From Caulobacter sp. CCH9-E1 (lineage in GTDB: Bacteria > Pseudomonadota > Alphaproteobacteria > Caulobacterales > Caulobacteraceae), in contig NZ_LSJA01000055.1 in the NCBI RefSeq assembly GCF_001556515.1, forward strand, positions 1-43,445: a stretch of 43,445 bases of DNA, in the 5' to 3' direction. This document shows, in pieces, positions 1-9,671 of this stretch (its first letter is position 1; each line of letters starts with the position of its first letter). The translations under genes were made by a program, and so were the position numbers. Under the pieces are notes generated by a model, which worked only from the letters and a program-made list of their open reading frames with translations, searched no databases and was not told the origin of the DNA.

Positions 1-19
1 AGATGTGTATAAGAGACAG
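1..19 (+). other. Sequencing-adapter remnant (Tn5 mosaic end)
   Basis: The first 19 bases, AGATGTGTATAAGAGACAG, are identical to the Tn5 transposase mosaic end that Nextera-type tagmentation adds to library fragments. Read in the frame of the following gene they give MYKRQ, a known artefact peptide in assemblies. This is not genomic sequence; real DNA begins at base 20. Confidence 0.95.
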
Positions 20-1792
20 GTCCAGCAGGGCGAGACGGCGCTCCGCGCCCAGGTCGCCCGCCTCCGCGACGGTCTCGTCACGCCCGCCGAACTCTCGGAA
101 GCCAAGGCCGGCTTGCTGGCCGACGCGGTGCGCCGCCGCGAGGAGATCGACGGCAGGGGCTTCGCGATCGGCTACGCCCTGATGACCGAGGGCGACGCCG
201 CCCGCGCCAACACCAATCTCGCCGCCCTGCAGGCGGTCACCGCCGCCGACGTCCAGCGCGTGGCCCGCAAGTACCTCGCCGACGACAAGCGCACCGTGAT
301 CCGCTACCTGCCGGAGAAGGATCGTCCGGCCGGCGAGAAGGACGCGACGCCGCCGATCCCCAAGGTGGCTTCGGTCAAGTACGACGGCCCGGTCACGACG
401 CTCGCGCCGGAAGGCCAGCGCCAGGCGCCGCCGCCGATCGCCGCGCCCGTCCCGGCGGTGCTGCCGGCCCCGGCCGAGAAGACCCTGGCCAACGGTCTGC
501 GCGTGATCGTCGCCAAGTCCAGCGAGCTGCCGCTGATCACCGCCGACCTGACGGTGCGCGGCGGGGCGAGTTCCGACCCCAAAGGCCTGGCGGGCGTCTC
601 CAGCCTGACCGCCGAATTGCTGACCGAGGGGACGGCCACCCGCTCGGCGACCCAGGTCGCGCGCGAAACCGAGGCCTTGGGCGCCAATCTCGAGGCCGGC
701 TCCGGCTGGGAGGCCGCCTCCCTGACCTTGAGCGTGACCGAAAACAACGCCGCGCCCGCCATGGCCATCATGGCCGACGTGGCCGAGAACCCCGCCTTCG
801 CGGCGGCGGAGCTGGATCGGGTCCGCGCCGAAACCCTCGACAGCCTGTCGGTCGCCTATCAGCGCCCGGGCAGCCTGGCCGGCTACGCGACCGCGCCGGT
901 GCTGTACGCCGGTTCCGCCTATGGCCACGTGGCCGGCGGCACGCCGGGCTCGCTGCCGAAGATCAAGCGGACGGATCTCGCGAGAACCCACGCCGCTTAC
1001 TGGCGCCCTGATAACGCCGTGCTGGTGCTGACCGGCAACCTGACGCCCGAGGCCGGCTTCGCCCTGGCGGAGAAAGCCTTCGGCGGCTGGAAGAAGCCCG
1101 CCTCGCCGCCGCCCGCGCCCCCCGCCGCGCCAACCGGCTATCAGCCGCGGAACGTGATCATCGACCTGCCTGGCACGGGCCAGGCGGCCGTGGTGCTGGC
1201 CAAGCCGGCGATCACCCGCACGGATCCGCACTACTATCAGGGCCTGGTGGCCAACACGGTGCTGGGCGTCGGCTTCTCGTCGCGCCTGAACCAGGAAATC
1301 CGCATCAAGCGCGGCCTCTCCTACGGCGCCGGCTCCAGCCTCACGCCTCAAGGGCGCTTTGGCGGCTTCTCCGCGCGGGTGCAGACCAAGAACCCGTCGG
1401 CCGCCGAGGTCGTGTCCCTGACCCGCGCGGAGTTGACGCGTCTGGCGTCCGAGCCCGCCGCGGCGAACGAGCTGACCGCGCGCAAGTCCGTGCTGGTGGG
1501 CGGCTTCGGCCGCGACCTGGGCACGTCGGAAGGGTTGGCCAATATCCTGGGCAACCTCGCCGTCTATGGCGTGCCGCTGACCGAGATCCAGACCTACGCC
1601 GCCAAGGTCGAGGCGGTGACGCCTGACCAAGTCCAGGCTTTCGCCAAGGCGCAGATGGACCCCGCGCAAATGAGCGTGATCGTGGCGGGCGACGCCAAGG
1701 CCATGGGCGAGGACCTGGCCAAGGTCGCGCCCAACGCCGTGGTGATCCCGGCCGCCAAGCTCGACCTGGACAGCCCCACCCTGGGCAAGTGA
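20..1792 (+). CDS. M16 family peptidase-like protein, 3' part (5' end missing)
   Basis: This is the C-terminal ~590 residues of a two-module M16 (pitrilysin/insulinase-like) zinc peptidase, probably periplasmic, which would degrade peptides in a clam-shell chamber. The first ~100 residues finish module one (ending with VARKYLADDKRTV). A proline-rich linker follows, and a second full module starts near residue 150 at EKTLANGLRVIV. In that second module the place where active members carry HxxEH reads GLAGVSSLTAELL, so it has no zinc ligands and is the structural half, as is usual when module one holds the catalytic site. The typical family length is about 900 residues, so roughly a third is off the window. 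Any start codon before base 20 is adapter-derived. The gene converges on mscL. Confidence 0.88.
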   Translation, partial: VQQGETALRAQVARLRDGLVTPAELSEAKAGLLADAVRRREEIDGRGFAIGYALMTEGDAARANTNLAALQAVTAADVQRVARKYLADDKRTVIRYLPEKDRPAGEKDATPPIPKVASVKYDGPVTTLAPEGQRQAPPPIAAPVPAVLPAPAEKTLANGLRVIVAKSSELPLITADLTVRGGASSDPKGLAGVSSLTAELLTEGTATRSATQVARETEALGANLEAGSGWEAASLTLSVTENNAAPAMAIMADVAENPAFAAAELDRVRAETLDSLSVAYQRPGSLAGYATAPVLYAGSAYGHVAGGTPGSLPKIKRTDLARTHAAYWRPDNAVLVLTGNLTPEAGFALAEKAFGGWKKPASPPPAPPAAPTGYQPRNVIIDLPGTGQAAVVLAKPAITRTDPHYYQGLVANTVLGVGFSSRLNQEIRIKRGLSYGAGSSLTPQGRFGGFSARVQTKNPSAAEVVSLTRAELTRLASEPAAANELTARKSVLVGGFGRDLGTSEGLANILGNLAVYGVPLTEIQTYAAKVEAVTPDQVQAFAKAQMDPAQMSVIVAGDAKAMGEDLAKVAPNAVVIPAAKLDLDSPTLGK

Positions 1793-1802
1793 CGAAAGGC
1801 CT

Positions 1803-1830
1803 TGGAGCGTCGCGGCAGCGCGGCGCTCCA
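1803..1830. terminator. Hairpin between convergent M16 gene and mscL
   Basis: TGGAGCG (1803-1809) and CGCTCCA (1824-1830) form a 7-bp stem with a GC-rich loop, in the 52-bp gap between two converging genes. There is no good T-run on either side, so it is a terminator-like hairpin rather than a textbook intrinsic terminator. Confidence 0.35.
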
Positions 1831-1844
1831 GGCTGATCGCGGTG

Positions 1845-2264
1845 CTATTTCGACTTGGCGAGCAGGTCGCGGATTTCGGTCAGCAGCTTTTCCTCCGGCG
1901 TCGGCGCGGAAGGCGCGGCGGGCGCCGGCGTCTCGGCGTCCTTGCGGCGGATTTCGTTGACCAGCTTGACCAGCAGGAACACCACGACCGCGACGATGAA
2001 GAACTGGATCACGGTGTTGATGAAGGCGCCGTACTGAATCGCCACCTTCTCGACCGCGTCGGTCGCCGGATCGTCGGGCCGCAGCACCCATTCCAGCTTC
2101 GAAAAGTCCAGGCCGCCCGTCAGCAGGCCGATGGGCGGCATGACTACCTGATCGACCAGACTCTTGACGATGCTGTTGAAGGCCGCGCCGATGATCACGC
2201 CGACGGCCAGGTCGATGACGTTGCCGCGTGCGATGAACTCGCGGAACTCCTTGACGACGCTCAT
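1845..2264 (-). CDS. mscL: Large-conductance mechanosensitive channel MscL
   Basis: MscL is an inner-membrane homopentameric channel that opens under membrane tension and releases solutes during osmotic downshock. The 139-residue product matches the usual length. It has the conserved amphipathic N-terminus (SVVKEFREFIARGNVIDLAVGVIIG), a pore-lining first transmembrane helix at about residues 16-40, a periplasmic loop with VLRPDD, a second transmembrane helix at about 80-105 (FINTVIQFFIVAVVVFLLV) and a C-terminal helix, EEKLLTEIRDLLAK, that forms the cytoplasmic bundle. An Ala/Pro-rich linker separates the last two. The start ATG is the family start. A second mechanosensitive channel (MscS type) is at 30.5 kb. 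Confidence 0.97.
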   Translation of the reverse strand: MSVVKEFREFIARGNVIDLAVGVIIGAAFNSIVKSLVDQVVMPPIGLLTGGLDFSKLEWVLRPDDPATDAVEKVAIQYGAFINTVIQFFIVAVVVFLLVKLVNEIRRKDAETPAPAAPSAPTPEEKLLTEIRDLLAKSK

Positions 2265-2341
2265 GACGGTCTCCTCGCCTGTTCAGAATGAACGCGAGGC
2301 TGGAGTCGTTCGCGATGTCGGGTCAAGCCCGGGCTCGTCGC

Positions 2342-2632
2342 CTATTCGTCGCCGTCAGCGTTGAGGCGAGCCCGGAGCTCCTTGCCGCTCTTGAAGAACG
2401 GTACGTGCTTGGCGCGAACCTCGACCGCTTCGCCAGTGCGCGGATTGCGACCGGTCCGAGCGGGGCGTGAACGCACCGACAGAGCCCCGAAGCCACGCAG
2501 CTCGACGCGACCGCCGTCCTCCAGAGCGCCGATCATGCGTTCCAGGATCACGCTGACGACGCGCTCGACGTCCTTCTGCGTCAGGTGCGGATTTTCATTC
2601 GCGAGCCTGGCGATGAGTTCAGACTTGATCAT
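2342..2632 (-). CDS. ihfB: Integration host factor beta subunit
   Basis: IHF-beta (HimD) pairs with IHF-alpha to form a heterodimer that sharply bends DNA at specific sites, aiding sigma-54 promoters, recombination and chromosome organisation. The 96-residue sequence is full length. It starts [11 protein letters not shown], has the [13 protein letters not shown] body strand, and the RNPRTGE arm tip whose proline intercalates in the minor groove, followed by the helix [15 protein letters not shown] ribosome-binding site (GGGGAT) lies 5 bases before the ATG. In many alphaproteobacteria ihfB directly follows rpsA; here a DUF3857 gene sits between them. Two GANTC sites lie in the 117-bp upstream gap. 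An IHF gene and rpoN in one window fit sigma-54 regulation, but that link is only contextual. Confidence 0.96.
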   Translation of the reverse strand: MIKSELIARLANENPHLTQKDVERVVSVILERMIGALEDGGRVELRGFGALSVRSRPARTGRNPRTGEAVEVRAKHVPFFKSGKELRARLNADGDE

Positions 2633-2749
2633 CGAAATCCCCGGAACGCCCCAAGACTAACAAGGCGCGACCGGACCTTTGCCCAACGATGGCTGAGTCT
2701 TCAAGGGGTTGCGTGCGATTCACGAACGGGGTTCGGTTAATGCGCATGC

Positions 2750-4726
2750 CTACGAACCCTTTGGCGCGCGGACGATCTGGGGTTCGGAGGCCAGGCGCCG
2801 GGCGCTCTTGTTGGCCTCTTCGGCCTCCGCGTAAGGCAGTTCTCGGCCCACGCTTCGACTGGATTCCGCGAACCTCGCCACGCCATCCTTCAGTTCCGCG
2901 GTCATCTGGATGTCGCGATTGGCGATGCGGCCGGTCCAGTTGAGGCCCTTGACCGCGAAGCCGGCGCCCTTGTTGGGCAGAACAATCTCGGTCGCCGACG
3001 TCGAATAGGCCGGAAAGACCGTCGCGTAGGGCGCGTCGGCATTGAGGCCCGGCTCGCGTCGAGGGAACGCCGACGCCCTGCCCGAACCGGAACCAGGGAT
3101 GCGGAACTCCCGAACCCCGAGGTCGTCGTTCAAGCGCCAGTCGAGATCGGCCGTGCCGCCAATCCTGATCTTTGCCTCGCCGTTGGGGGACACGTCGAAG
3201 TCGATCGTCTCGATATTAACCCAGCTGAGGCTGGCCGAGGCGCTTTGCTTGAGGCTCCGTTCAATGTCGCCTCGCGGCGCGGTGCGCAGGGCGCGCGCCA
3301 GGTTCAGGGCGGCGTCGCCGCGGATTACCGTGGTCATGGTGATCGGCGCGGGCTTGTCGAGCCCGGCAGAGGCGTCGATACGCACCACGCCCTCGCCGTC
3401 CGGCCGGCTGAGCGGAGTCTGGATAATCTCTTCCAGCGACGCCCCGTCCGTCCGTAGCGGCAAGGCCCAGCGGAACGGCGGCGGCCGCAAACCGTCGATG
3501 TCGCCGACGTCACCCGAGCGCGTGCCGTCGAGCCAATAATTCTTGCCGCCGATGCGCGCGCGAACGATGACATGGTTGAACAGCGCCGCCGACGGCAGCC
3601 GCTCCTCCAGGCCGTCGCCCCCCGTGGTCGACACCAGCACCGGTTCGGCCTCGACGCCAAGTTCGCGCAGGATCGCGAGCAGCAGCACGGTCTTGCCCTT
3701 GCAGTCGCCAAAGCGCCGCGACCAGGTCTCGTCGACCGGCGCGGGTTTGTAGCCGCCATCCCCCATGCCGAGGAAGAGATAGCGGGTCTTGTCCTCGACC
3801 AGCTGCAACGCCTTGAAGGCCCGCACCTTCGGATCGGCGCTGGCCTGGGCTATTGCGGCGATCTCCGTTCGCAGGGAGGAATCCGCCGACAATTTCGAAG
3901 CCTCGGCGTACAGCGGCGCCATGCGGCGGGAGATATCGTCCCAACCCGTGTAGGTCGTGGCCTCCAGCATGCCCACGCGCTGGAACCGAACCGGCGCGCC
4001 GATCGGCGGCTTTGGCGGCTTGGCGTTCGTGACGTCCACCAGCAGTTCGCTGGTCTTGCCCGACTTGGAGACCTTGGGCTGCGGAAAGCCGGGCGTGACG
4101 CGCCAAGTCAGCAGCGTTCCATCCGGCCACAGCAGTCGCGCGCGGAACCGGCCGGCGACGCCGCTCCAAGCCATGCTCTCGAAATCATTGGTGCGGCCGC
4201 CCAGCAAGGCTTCCTTGTGTTCCTGGGTGAAAGCCCAGTCGACGATGTCGCCAACCCGCAGATCCTTGATCTGGATCGAGGCGGTCATGCGCCCGTCCAG
4301 CATCGCGCGCTCCAGGTTCTTTTCACGCCGCAGGACCAGGACGTCCTGACCTTGCTTCAGAAGATCAATCCGTTGGCCGCCGCGGATGATGGCGAGCGTG
4401 TGGAGCGTGATCTTGTCGCGAACGGGGTCCCAGGTCACCGACCGCGATCCGCCCTGCAGCCCTTCGGGCTTCAGGATCTTGACGATGCGGCGGTTGTAAT
4501 AGGCCGAACCGGTATTGTCGTGCTGGGACTGGTTGTCATTCAGCAGCAGCTGAGTTGACGGCGCTTGGTCGTCGGAAGGCGGCGCGGGAAGGTCCGCCAC
4601 CTGAACCCACTTGGGCGGCGGCCCGTAGCTGGGCTTTTCGTCCGCCAATGCGGCGCTGGCCATAACCGAAACGGAAGCGACGGCGATCGCCGCGCCTTGG
4701 AGGCCACGAAACCCACTGAACCGCAC
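2750..4726 (-). CDS. DUF3857 / transglutaminase-like domain protein, exported
   Basis: A secreted protein of about 658 residues with an N-terminal signal peptide (VRFSGFRGLQ, then a hydrophobic run ending ASAALADE), a DUF3857 beta-rich domain at about residues 50-250 and a transglutaminase/protease-like core at about 290-405. The likely catalytic triad is Cys342 in FGDCKGKT, His385 in NHVIVRA and Asp400 in YWLDGTR (numbered from the chosen start). The C-terminal ~240 residues resemble the beta-sandwich tail of such proteins. I chose GTG at 4726 because it places a G-rich ribosome-binding site 6 bases upstream and gives a clean signal peptide. The longer TTG start at 4777 lies inside the rpsA terminator T-tract. 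The substrate is unknown; periplasmic peptide or protein cross-link processing is a guess. Confidence 0.85.
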   Translation of the reverse strand: MRFSGFRGLQGAAIAVASVSVMASAALADEKPSYGPPPKWVQVADLPAPPSDDQAPSTQLLLNDNQSQHDNTGSAYYNRRIVKILKPEGLQGGSRSVTWDPVRDKITLHTLAIIRGGQRIDLLKQGQDVLVLRREKNLERAMLDGRMTASIQIKDLRVGDIVDWAFTQEHKEALLGGRTNDFESMAWSGVAGRFRARLLWPDGTLLTWRVTPGFPQPKVSKSGKTSELLVDVTNAKPPKPPIGAPVRFQRVGMLEATTYTGWDDISRRMAPLYAEASKLSADSSLRTEIAAIAQASADPKVRAFKALQLVEDKTRYLFLGMGDGGYKPAPVDETWSRRFGDCKGKTVLLLAILRELGVEAEPVLVSTTGGDGLEERLPSAALFNHVIVRARIGGKNYWLDGTRSGDVGDIDGLRPPPFRWALPLRTDGASLEEIIQTPLSRPDGEGVVRIDASAGLDKPAPITMTTVIRGDAALNLARALRTAPRGDIERSLKQSASASLSWVNIETIDFDVSPNGEAKIRIGGTADLDWRLNDDLGVREFRIPGSGSGRASAFPRREPGLNADAPYATVFPAYSTSATEIVLPNKGAGFAVKGLNWTGRIANRDIQMTAELKDGVARFAESSRSVGRELPYAEAEEANKSARRLASEPQIVRAPKGS

Positions 4727-4774
4727 GAACACCCCCCGCAACTCAACCCTTGGGATTTGTGGCAGGCTTTCGCG

Positions 4775-4809
4775 CAAAAGAAAACGGCGGCTGGATCACT
4801 CCAGCCGCC
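4775..4809 (-). terminator. Intrinsic terminator of rpsA
   Basis: GGCGGCTGGA (4786-4795) and TCCAGCCGCC (4800-4809) make a perfect 10-bp stem with the loop TCAC. On the minus strand this is followed by GTTTTCTTTTG, a proper T-tract. It starts 30 bases after the rpsA stop and separates rpsA from the DUF3857 gene. Confidence 0.9.
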
Positions 4810-4838
4810 GCCAACTTCAGCTCCGATGGAGCGGAAGC

Positions 4839-6548
<1,710 letters not shown>

Positions 6549-6644
6549 GCTGATCTTTGGTCTCTAGGTTGGGGGAAGCCCTGGGTGAGACTCGTCGCGA
6601 AACGGTTCTCGGGATTCCGGATGAAGTGGGTTTGATAAGACGGC

Positions 6645-6665
6645 CCGCGATGGTCTTGATCGCGG
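6645..6665. repeat. Inverted repeat between cmk and rpsA
   Basis: CCGCGAT (6645-6651) and ATCGCGG (6659-6665) are a perfect 7-bp dyad with a 7-base spacer, 28 bases after the cmk stop in the cmk-rpsA gap. No T-run follows on the minus strand, so it may be an attenuating hairpin or an operator rather than a terminator. Confidence 0.4.
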
Positions 6666-6693
6666 CGAGAACGGCGGTGGATTTGCCCTCCGG

Positions 6694-7335
6694 CTAGAGC
6701 CGGTGACGGGCGCGCGCGTCCTCGACGATACGGCGGGCCGCATCGAAGGCCTGCTCTATAGTCATTTCCGACGTGTCGAGCAAGACGGCGTCGGGCGCTT
6801 GCGTCATCGGGGCGTCCTTGCGGCCTCCGTCGCGGGCGTCGCGCTTATGGATGTCGGCGAGAATATCCTCGAAATCCACCGCCTCGCCCTGACCGACCAG
6901 CTGCTTCCAGCGGCGCTCGGCGCGGACTTCGGGGCGGGCCGTGACATAGAGCTTGGCCGGCGCGTGGGGCGCGATGACCGTGCCGATGTCTCGCCCGTCC
7001 AGCACGGAGCCGGGCTGGCGCTTGGCGAAATCGCGCTGCAGGTCGAACAGGGCTGCGCGGACGCCGGGGTGCACGGCGACGCGGCTGGCCGCCTCGCCCG
7101 CGGCGCGGGTGCGCACCTCCGCCCGATCGAGATCGGAAAGATCGAGCGTGCGCGCCACGGCCTCGGCGGCGATCGGATCGTCCAGATCACCTGGGCCCGC
7201 CAGAACGCCGACGCCGACCGCCCGATAGAGAAGGCCGGTGTCCAACAGCGGATAGTCATAGAGCGCGGCGAGGCGTCCGGCGATCGTGCCCTTGCCGGAC
7301 GCTGCGGGCCCATCGACGGCGATCACGAAAGCCAT
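6694..7335 (-). CDS. cmk: Cytidylate kinase
   Basis: Cmk phosphorylates CMP and dCMP with ATP, recycling pyrimidine nucleotides. The 213-residue protein has the P-loop VDGPAASGKGT at residues 7-17, the substrate segment YPLLDTGLLYRAV, the DGRDIGTVIAPHA motif of the CMP-binding region and the LID-region arginines in RAERRWKQL. The start ATG lies 3 bases after the aroA stop codon, with GGAAG from the aroA 3' end as ribosome-binding site, so the two are translationally linked. The order aroA-cmk-rpsA is a conserved proteobacterial arrangement and supports the call. Confidence 0.97.
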   Translation of the reverse strand: MAFVIAVDGPAASGKGTIAGRLAALYDYPLLDTGLLYRAVGVGVLAGPGDLDDPIAAEAVARTLDLSDLDRAEVRTRAAGEAASRVAVHPGVRAALFDLQRDFAKRQPGSVLDGRDIGTVIAPHAPAKLYVTARPEVRAERRWKQLVGQGEAVDFEDILADIHKRDARDGGRKDAPMTQAPDAVLLDTSEMTIEQAFDAARRIVEDARARHRL

Positions 7336-7338
7336 AGC

Positions 7339-8670
7339 TCAGGCTTCCGTCAGCGTGGCGCCCAGGCCGCGCATCAGGTCCGCGAAGCCCGGGAAGCTGG
7401 TGGCGATCATGCCGGGCTCGTCGACGGCGACCGGCGCCTGGGCGGCCATGCCCAGGATCAGGTGGCTCATGGCGATCCGGTGGTCGCCGTGTGTCTCGAC
7501 CGTCGCGCCGCCACGGGGCGGCTGGCCCGTGCCGTGGACGATGAAGCCTTCCGGCTCCTCCTCGACATCGACGCCGCAAGCTTCAAGGCCGGCGGCGGTC
7601 AGGGCGATGCGATCGCTTTCCTTGACCCGCATCTCGCCGACGCCGCGCATCACGGTGTCGCCCTCGGCGAAGGCCGCGGCAATGGCCAGGATCGGATATT
7701 CGTCGATCATCGCCGGCGCCCGCTCGGGCGGAACGACCACGCCCTTGAGCTTGGAATAGCGGGCGGTGATGTCGCCGACTTCTTCGCCGCTCGACATCCG
7801 ACGGTTCGAGATGACGAGGTCGGCCCCCATCTCCTGAAGCGTGGTGAAGAGGCCCGTGCGCAGCTCGTTGAGCATCACGCCCTCGACCGTGACCTCCGAG
7901 CCTGGAATGATTAGACCGGCCACCAGCGGGAACGCCGCCGAGGACGGATCCCCCGGCACGGCCACATGGGTCCCGGTCAGCTTCTGGCCTTCCGGCAGGC
8001 GGATATGGCGGATGGTCTTCTCGCCGACGACGCGGTCCTCGACGATCACCTCGGCGCCAAACGCCCGCAGCATGCGCTCGGTGTGGTCGCGGGTGGCTTC
8101 CGGCTCGATCACCTCGACGCCGCCTTCGGCGTGCAGACCGGCCAGCAGCACGGCCGACTTCACCTGGGCCGAAGCCATCGGCAGGGTGTAGTTCAGGCCG
8201 CGCAGGTTTCCGCCCTTCAGCGTCAGCGGCAGGCGCCCCTTGTCGCGGCCGAGCCATGTCGCGCCCATGCGGGCCAGCGGATCCAGAACCCGGCCCATCG
8301 GTCGGCTACGAAGCGAGCTGTCGCCGGTGAAGGTCGCGCACATCGCAAAGCCCGCCGCCGCGCCCATGATCAGGCGAACGCCGGTGCCAGCGTTGCCGCA
8401 GTCGATCACGTCAGAGGGTTCCGAGAAGCCGCCCTGGCCCTCGATGCGCCAGCGGCCGACGCCTTCCTGTTCGACCCTTGCGCCAAAGGCCTGCATGGCC
8501 CGCGCGGTGGCGAGAACGTCGTCGCCCTCCAGCAGGCCCTCGACCGTCGTCGTCCCGGTCGCCAGCGCGCCCAGGATCATCGAACGGTGGGAAATGGACT
8601 TGTCTCCCGGAGCGCGCACGATCCCTCGCAGAGCGCTTCCGGGGGCGCTCTTCAATCCAGCCGACGACAT
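7339..8670 (-). CDS. aroA: 3-phosphoshikimate 1-carboxyvinyltransferase (EPSP synthase)
   Basis: AroA joins shikimate-3-phosphate and phosphoenolpyruvate to give EPSP in the chorismate/aromatic amino-acid pathway. The 443-residue sequence carries [11 protein letters not shown] near the N-terminus, [31 protein letters not shown] and [13 protein letters not shown] and RDHTE, with GDKS, are the motifs of class II enzymes, the group that includes the glyphosate-insensitive CP4 form. The position that is Ala in CP4 (GNAAT) is Gly here. The start ATG has AAGGAG upstream. The gene leads the aroA-cmk-rpsA string and is divergent from the zinc-ribbon gene. Confidence 0.97.
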   Translation of the reverse strand: MSSAGLKSAPGSALRGIVRAPGDKSISHRSMILGALATGTTTVEGLLEGDDVLATARAMQAFGARVEQEGVGRWRIEGQGGFSEPSDVIDCGNAGTGVRLIMGAAAGFAMCATFTGDSSLRSRPMGRVLDPLARMGATWLGRDKGRLPLTLKGGNLRGLNYTLPMASAQVKSAVLLAGLHAEGGVEVIEPEATRDHTERMLRAFGAEVIVEDRVVGEKTIRHIRLPEGQKLTGTHVAVPGDPSSAAFPLVAGLIIPGSEVTVEGVMLNELRTGLFTTLQEMGADLVISNRRMSSGEEVGDITARYSKLKGVVVPPERAPAMIDEYPILAIAAAFAEGDTVMRGVGEMRVKESDRIALTAAGLEACGVDVEEEPEGFIVHGTGQPPRGGATVETHGDHRIAMSHLILGMAAQAPVAVDEPGMIATSFPGFADLMRGLGATLTEA

Positions 8671-8788
8671 GCCGAAACCGGCTCCTTAGTACTTGGTGGT
8701 TTTCGCGAAGGGGTTTGCTTTTGACAGCGGGCTCTCGTCATGGCAAGTGACCCGCCGCTTTTCCCATCCGGATCAAAGGGTCGCCACC

Positions 8789-9256
8789 TTGGCCAATCCC
8801 GACCTGGGCGCAAAACAAATCTGCCCCAACTGCCAATCGAAGTTCTATGACCTCAACCGCCGTCCGGCCGTTTGCCCCAAGTGCGGCGAGCAGTTCGACC
8901 CGGAAGAGGCCCTGAAGTCGCGCCGCGTCCGCGCCCGCGCCATCACGCCGGACTATGAGTCCGACGATGAGAAGGAGTCGGTCGCCCCGAAGGAGGAGGA
9001 CGGCTTCGAGGATGAAGTCGACGAGACTCCGGAAATCGACGAAGCGGCCGAGGCCGACGTCGTCGAGACGGACGACGAGGATGCCGAGCCGGGCGCGGCG
9101 CCCGCCGGCGACGCCGACCTGGGCGTCGACTTCGCCGAGGACGACGATCTCGCCGAAGACGAGGCCGACGACGTGCCGTTCCTGGAGGACGAGGACGACG
9201 ACGATATCCTCGACGAGGAAATCGAAGGTCTCCCCGGCGAGGGGGACGACGACTGA
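8789..9256 (+). CDS. TIGR02300 family acidic zinc-ribbon protein
   Basis: A 155-residue protein with an N-terminal zinc ribbon, CPNC near residues 12-15 and CPKCG about 16 residues later, separated by KFYDLNRRPAVC. After about residue 50 it becomes an extremely acidic, low-complexity Asp/Glu tail. This pattern matches the TIGR02300 family of alphaproteobacteria, whose function is unknown; nucleic-acid or RNA-polymerase contact is only a guess. I chose TTG at 8789 because family members begin with a short MA(K/N)P(E/D)LG segment and AAAGGG sits 8 bases upstream. Longer in-frame starts (TTG 8693 or GTG 8696) would add residues unlike the family. It diverges from aroA. Confidence 0.8.
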   Translation: MANPDLGAKQICPNCQSKFYDLNRRPAVCPKCGEQFDPEEALKSRRVRARAITPDYESDDEKESVAPKEEDGFEDEVDETPEIDEAAEADVVETDDEDAEPGAAPAGDADLGVDFAEDDDLAEDEADDVPFLEDEDDDDILDEEIEGLPGEGDDD

Positions 9257-9262
9257 TCCAGC

Positions 9263-9299
9263 GGAAAGCCGGTTTCGGTCTCGCCGCGACCGGCTTTCC
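9263..9299 (+). terminator. Terminator-like hairpin after the zinc-ribbon gene
   Basis: GGAAAGCCGGT (9263-9273) and ACCGGCTTTCC (9289-9299) form a perfect 11-bp stem with a 15-base loop, 7 bases after the stop codon. Only a short T stretch follows (GCGTTTTCGG). Confidence 0.6.
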
Positions 9300-9352
9300 A
9301 CAAGCGTTTTCGGGCCTGCGACATTTTTCTCGAAAAAAGTTCGCAGGGAGGG

Positions 9353-9381
9353 TTGATCCCCGGAAAATCCCGGACTAGGTT
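9353..9381 (+). promoter_or_regulatory. Candidate promoter of tRNA-Ala
   Basis: TTGATCC (9353-9359), 14 bases, then ACTAGGTT (9374-9381) resembles the Caulobacter housekeeping consensus as I recall it (TTGACGS, 10-14 bases, GCTANAWC). It would give a leader of about 80 bases before the tRNA. The tRNA-Leu gene has an element with the same spacing. Confidence 0.45.
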
Positions 9382-9469
9382 CCGCGCCTCTTCGGGGAGC
9401 GACACCAGTCGAAACGCCGAAGAGACCAAGGATTTCCGAGAGTTACCTTCAGGTGTTCTCAGAAATTTT

Positions 9470-9545
9470 GGGGCTATAGCTCAGCTGGTAGAGCGCTTGA
9501 ATGGCATTCAAGAGGTCAGCGGTTCGACTCCGCTTAGCTCCACCA
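9470..9545 (+). tRNA. tRNA-Ala(GGC)
   Basis: A full 76-base cloverleaf with encoded CCA. The acceptor stem is GGGGCTA with TAGCTCC plus one G-U pair, the D-arm is AGCTCAGCTGGTAGAGC, the anticodon stem CTTGA/TCAAG encloses ATGGCAT (anticodon GGC at 34-36, reading GCC), and the T-arm contains GGTTCGACTCC. A strong GNRA-loop terminator follows at once. It is not adjacent to the integrase. Confidence 0.96.
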
Positions 9546-9546
9546 T

Positions 9547-9576
9547 CAAGGCCCGGACGGAAACGTCCGGGCCTTG
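9547..9576 (+). terminator. Terminator of tRNA-Ala
   Basis: CAAGGCCCGGACG (9547-9559), tetraloop GAAA, then CGTCCGGGCCTTG (9564-9576) form a perfect 13-bp hairpin beginning one base after the tRNA CCA. It is followed by the short T-rich segment TCCATTTCT. Confidence 0.85.
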
Positions 9577-9639
9577 TCCATTTCTGGATCTGAATTTCCT
9601 GGCCTGAGCTAAAGCGGGCTCGGCCCAGACCTCTTCCCT

Positions 9640-9668
9640 CTTGAACCCTTCGTCCGTGCTCGCCATGT
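9640..9668 (+). promoter_or_regulatory. Candidate sigma-32 (RpoH) heat-shock promoter of hsp20
   Basis: CTTGAAC (9640-9646), a 15-base spacer and GCCATGT (9662-9668) match the classic RpoH consensus CTTGAAA-N11-16-CCCATNT at 6 of 7 positions in each half. Transcription would start near 9675, giving a leader of about 70 bases that contains the ROSE-like hairpins. Confidence 0.6.
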
Positions 9669-9671
9669 CTA

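Noticed and set aside
2729..2759. GGGTTCG/CGAACCC inverted repeat across the DUF3857 stop codon as a terminator
   Set aside because: The 17-base loop and lack of a T-run make it weak; it may be chance in GC-rich DNA.
6645..6665. Intrinsic terminator of cmk at the 7-bp dyad
   Set aside because: No T-tract follows on the minus strand, so it is listed only as an inverted repeat.
8738..9301. Hydrophobic minus-strand frame opposite the acidic protein
   Set aside because: Leucine/valine-rich sequence is the expected antisense reading of GAC/GAG codons; there is no start signal.
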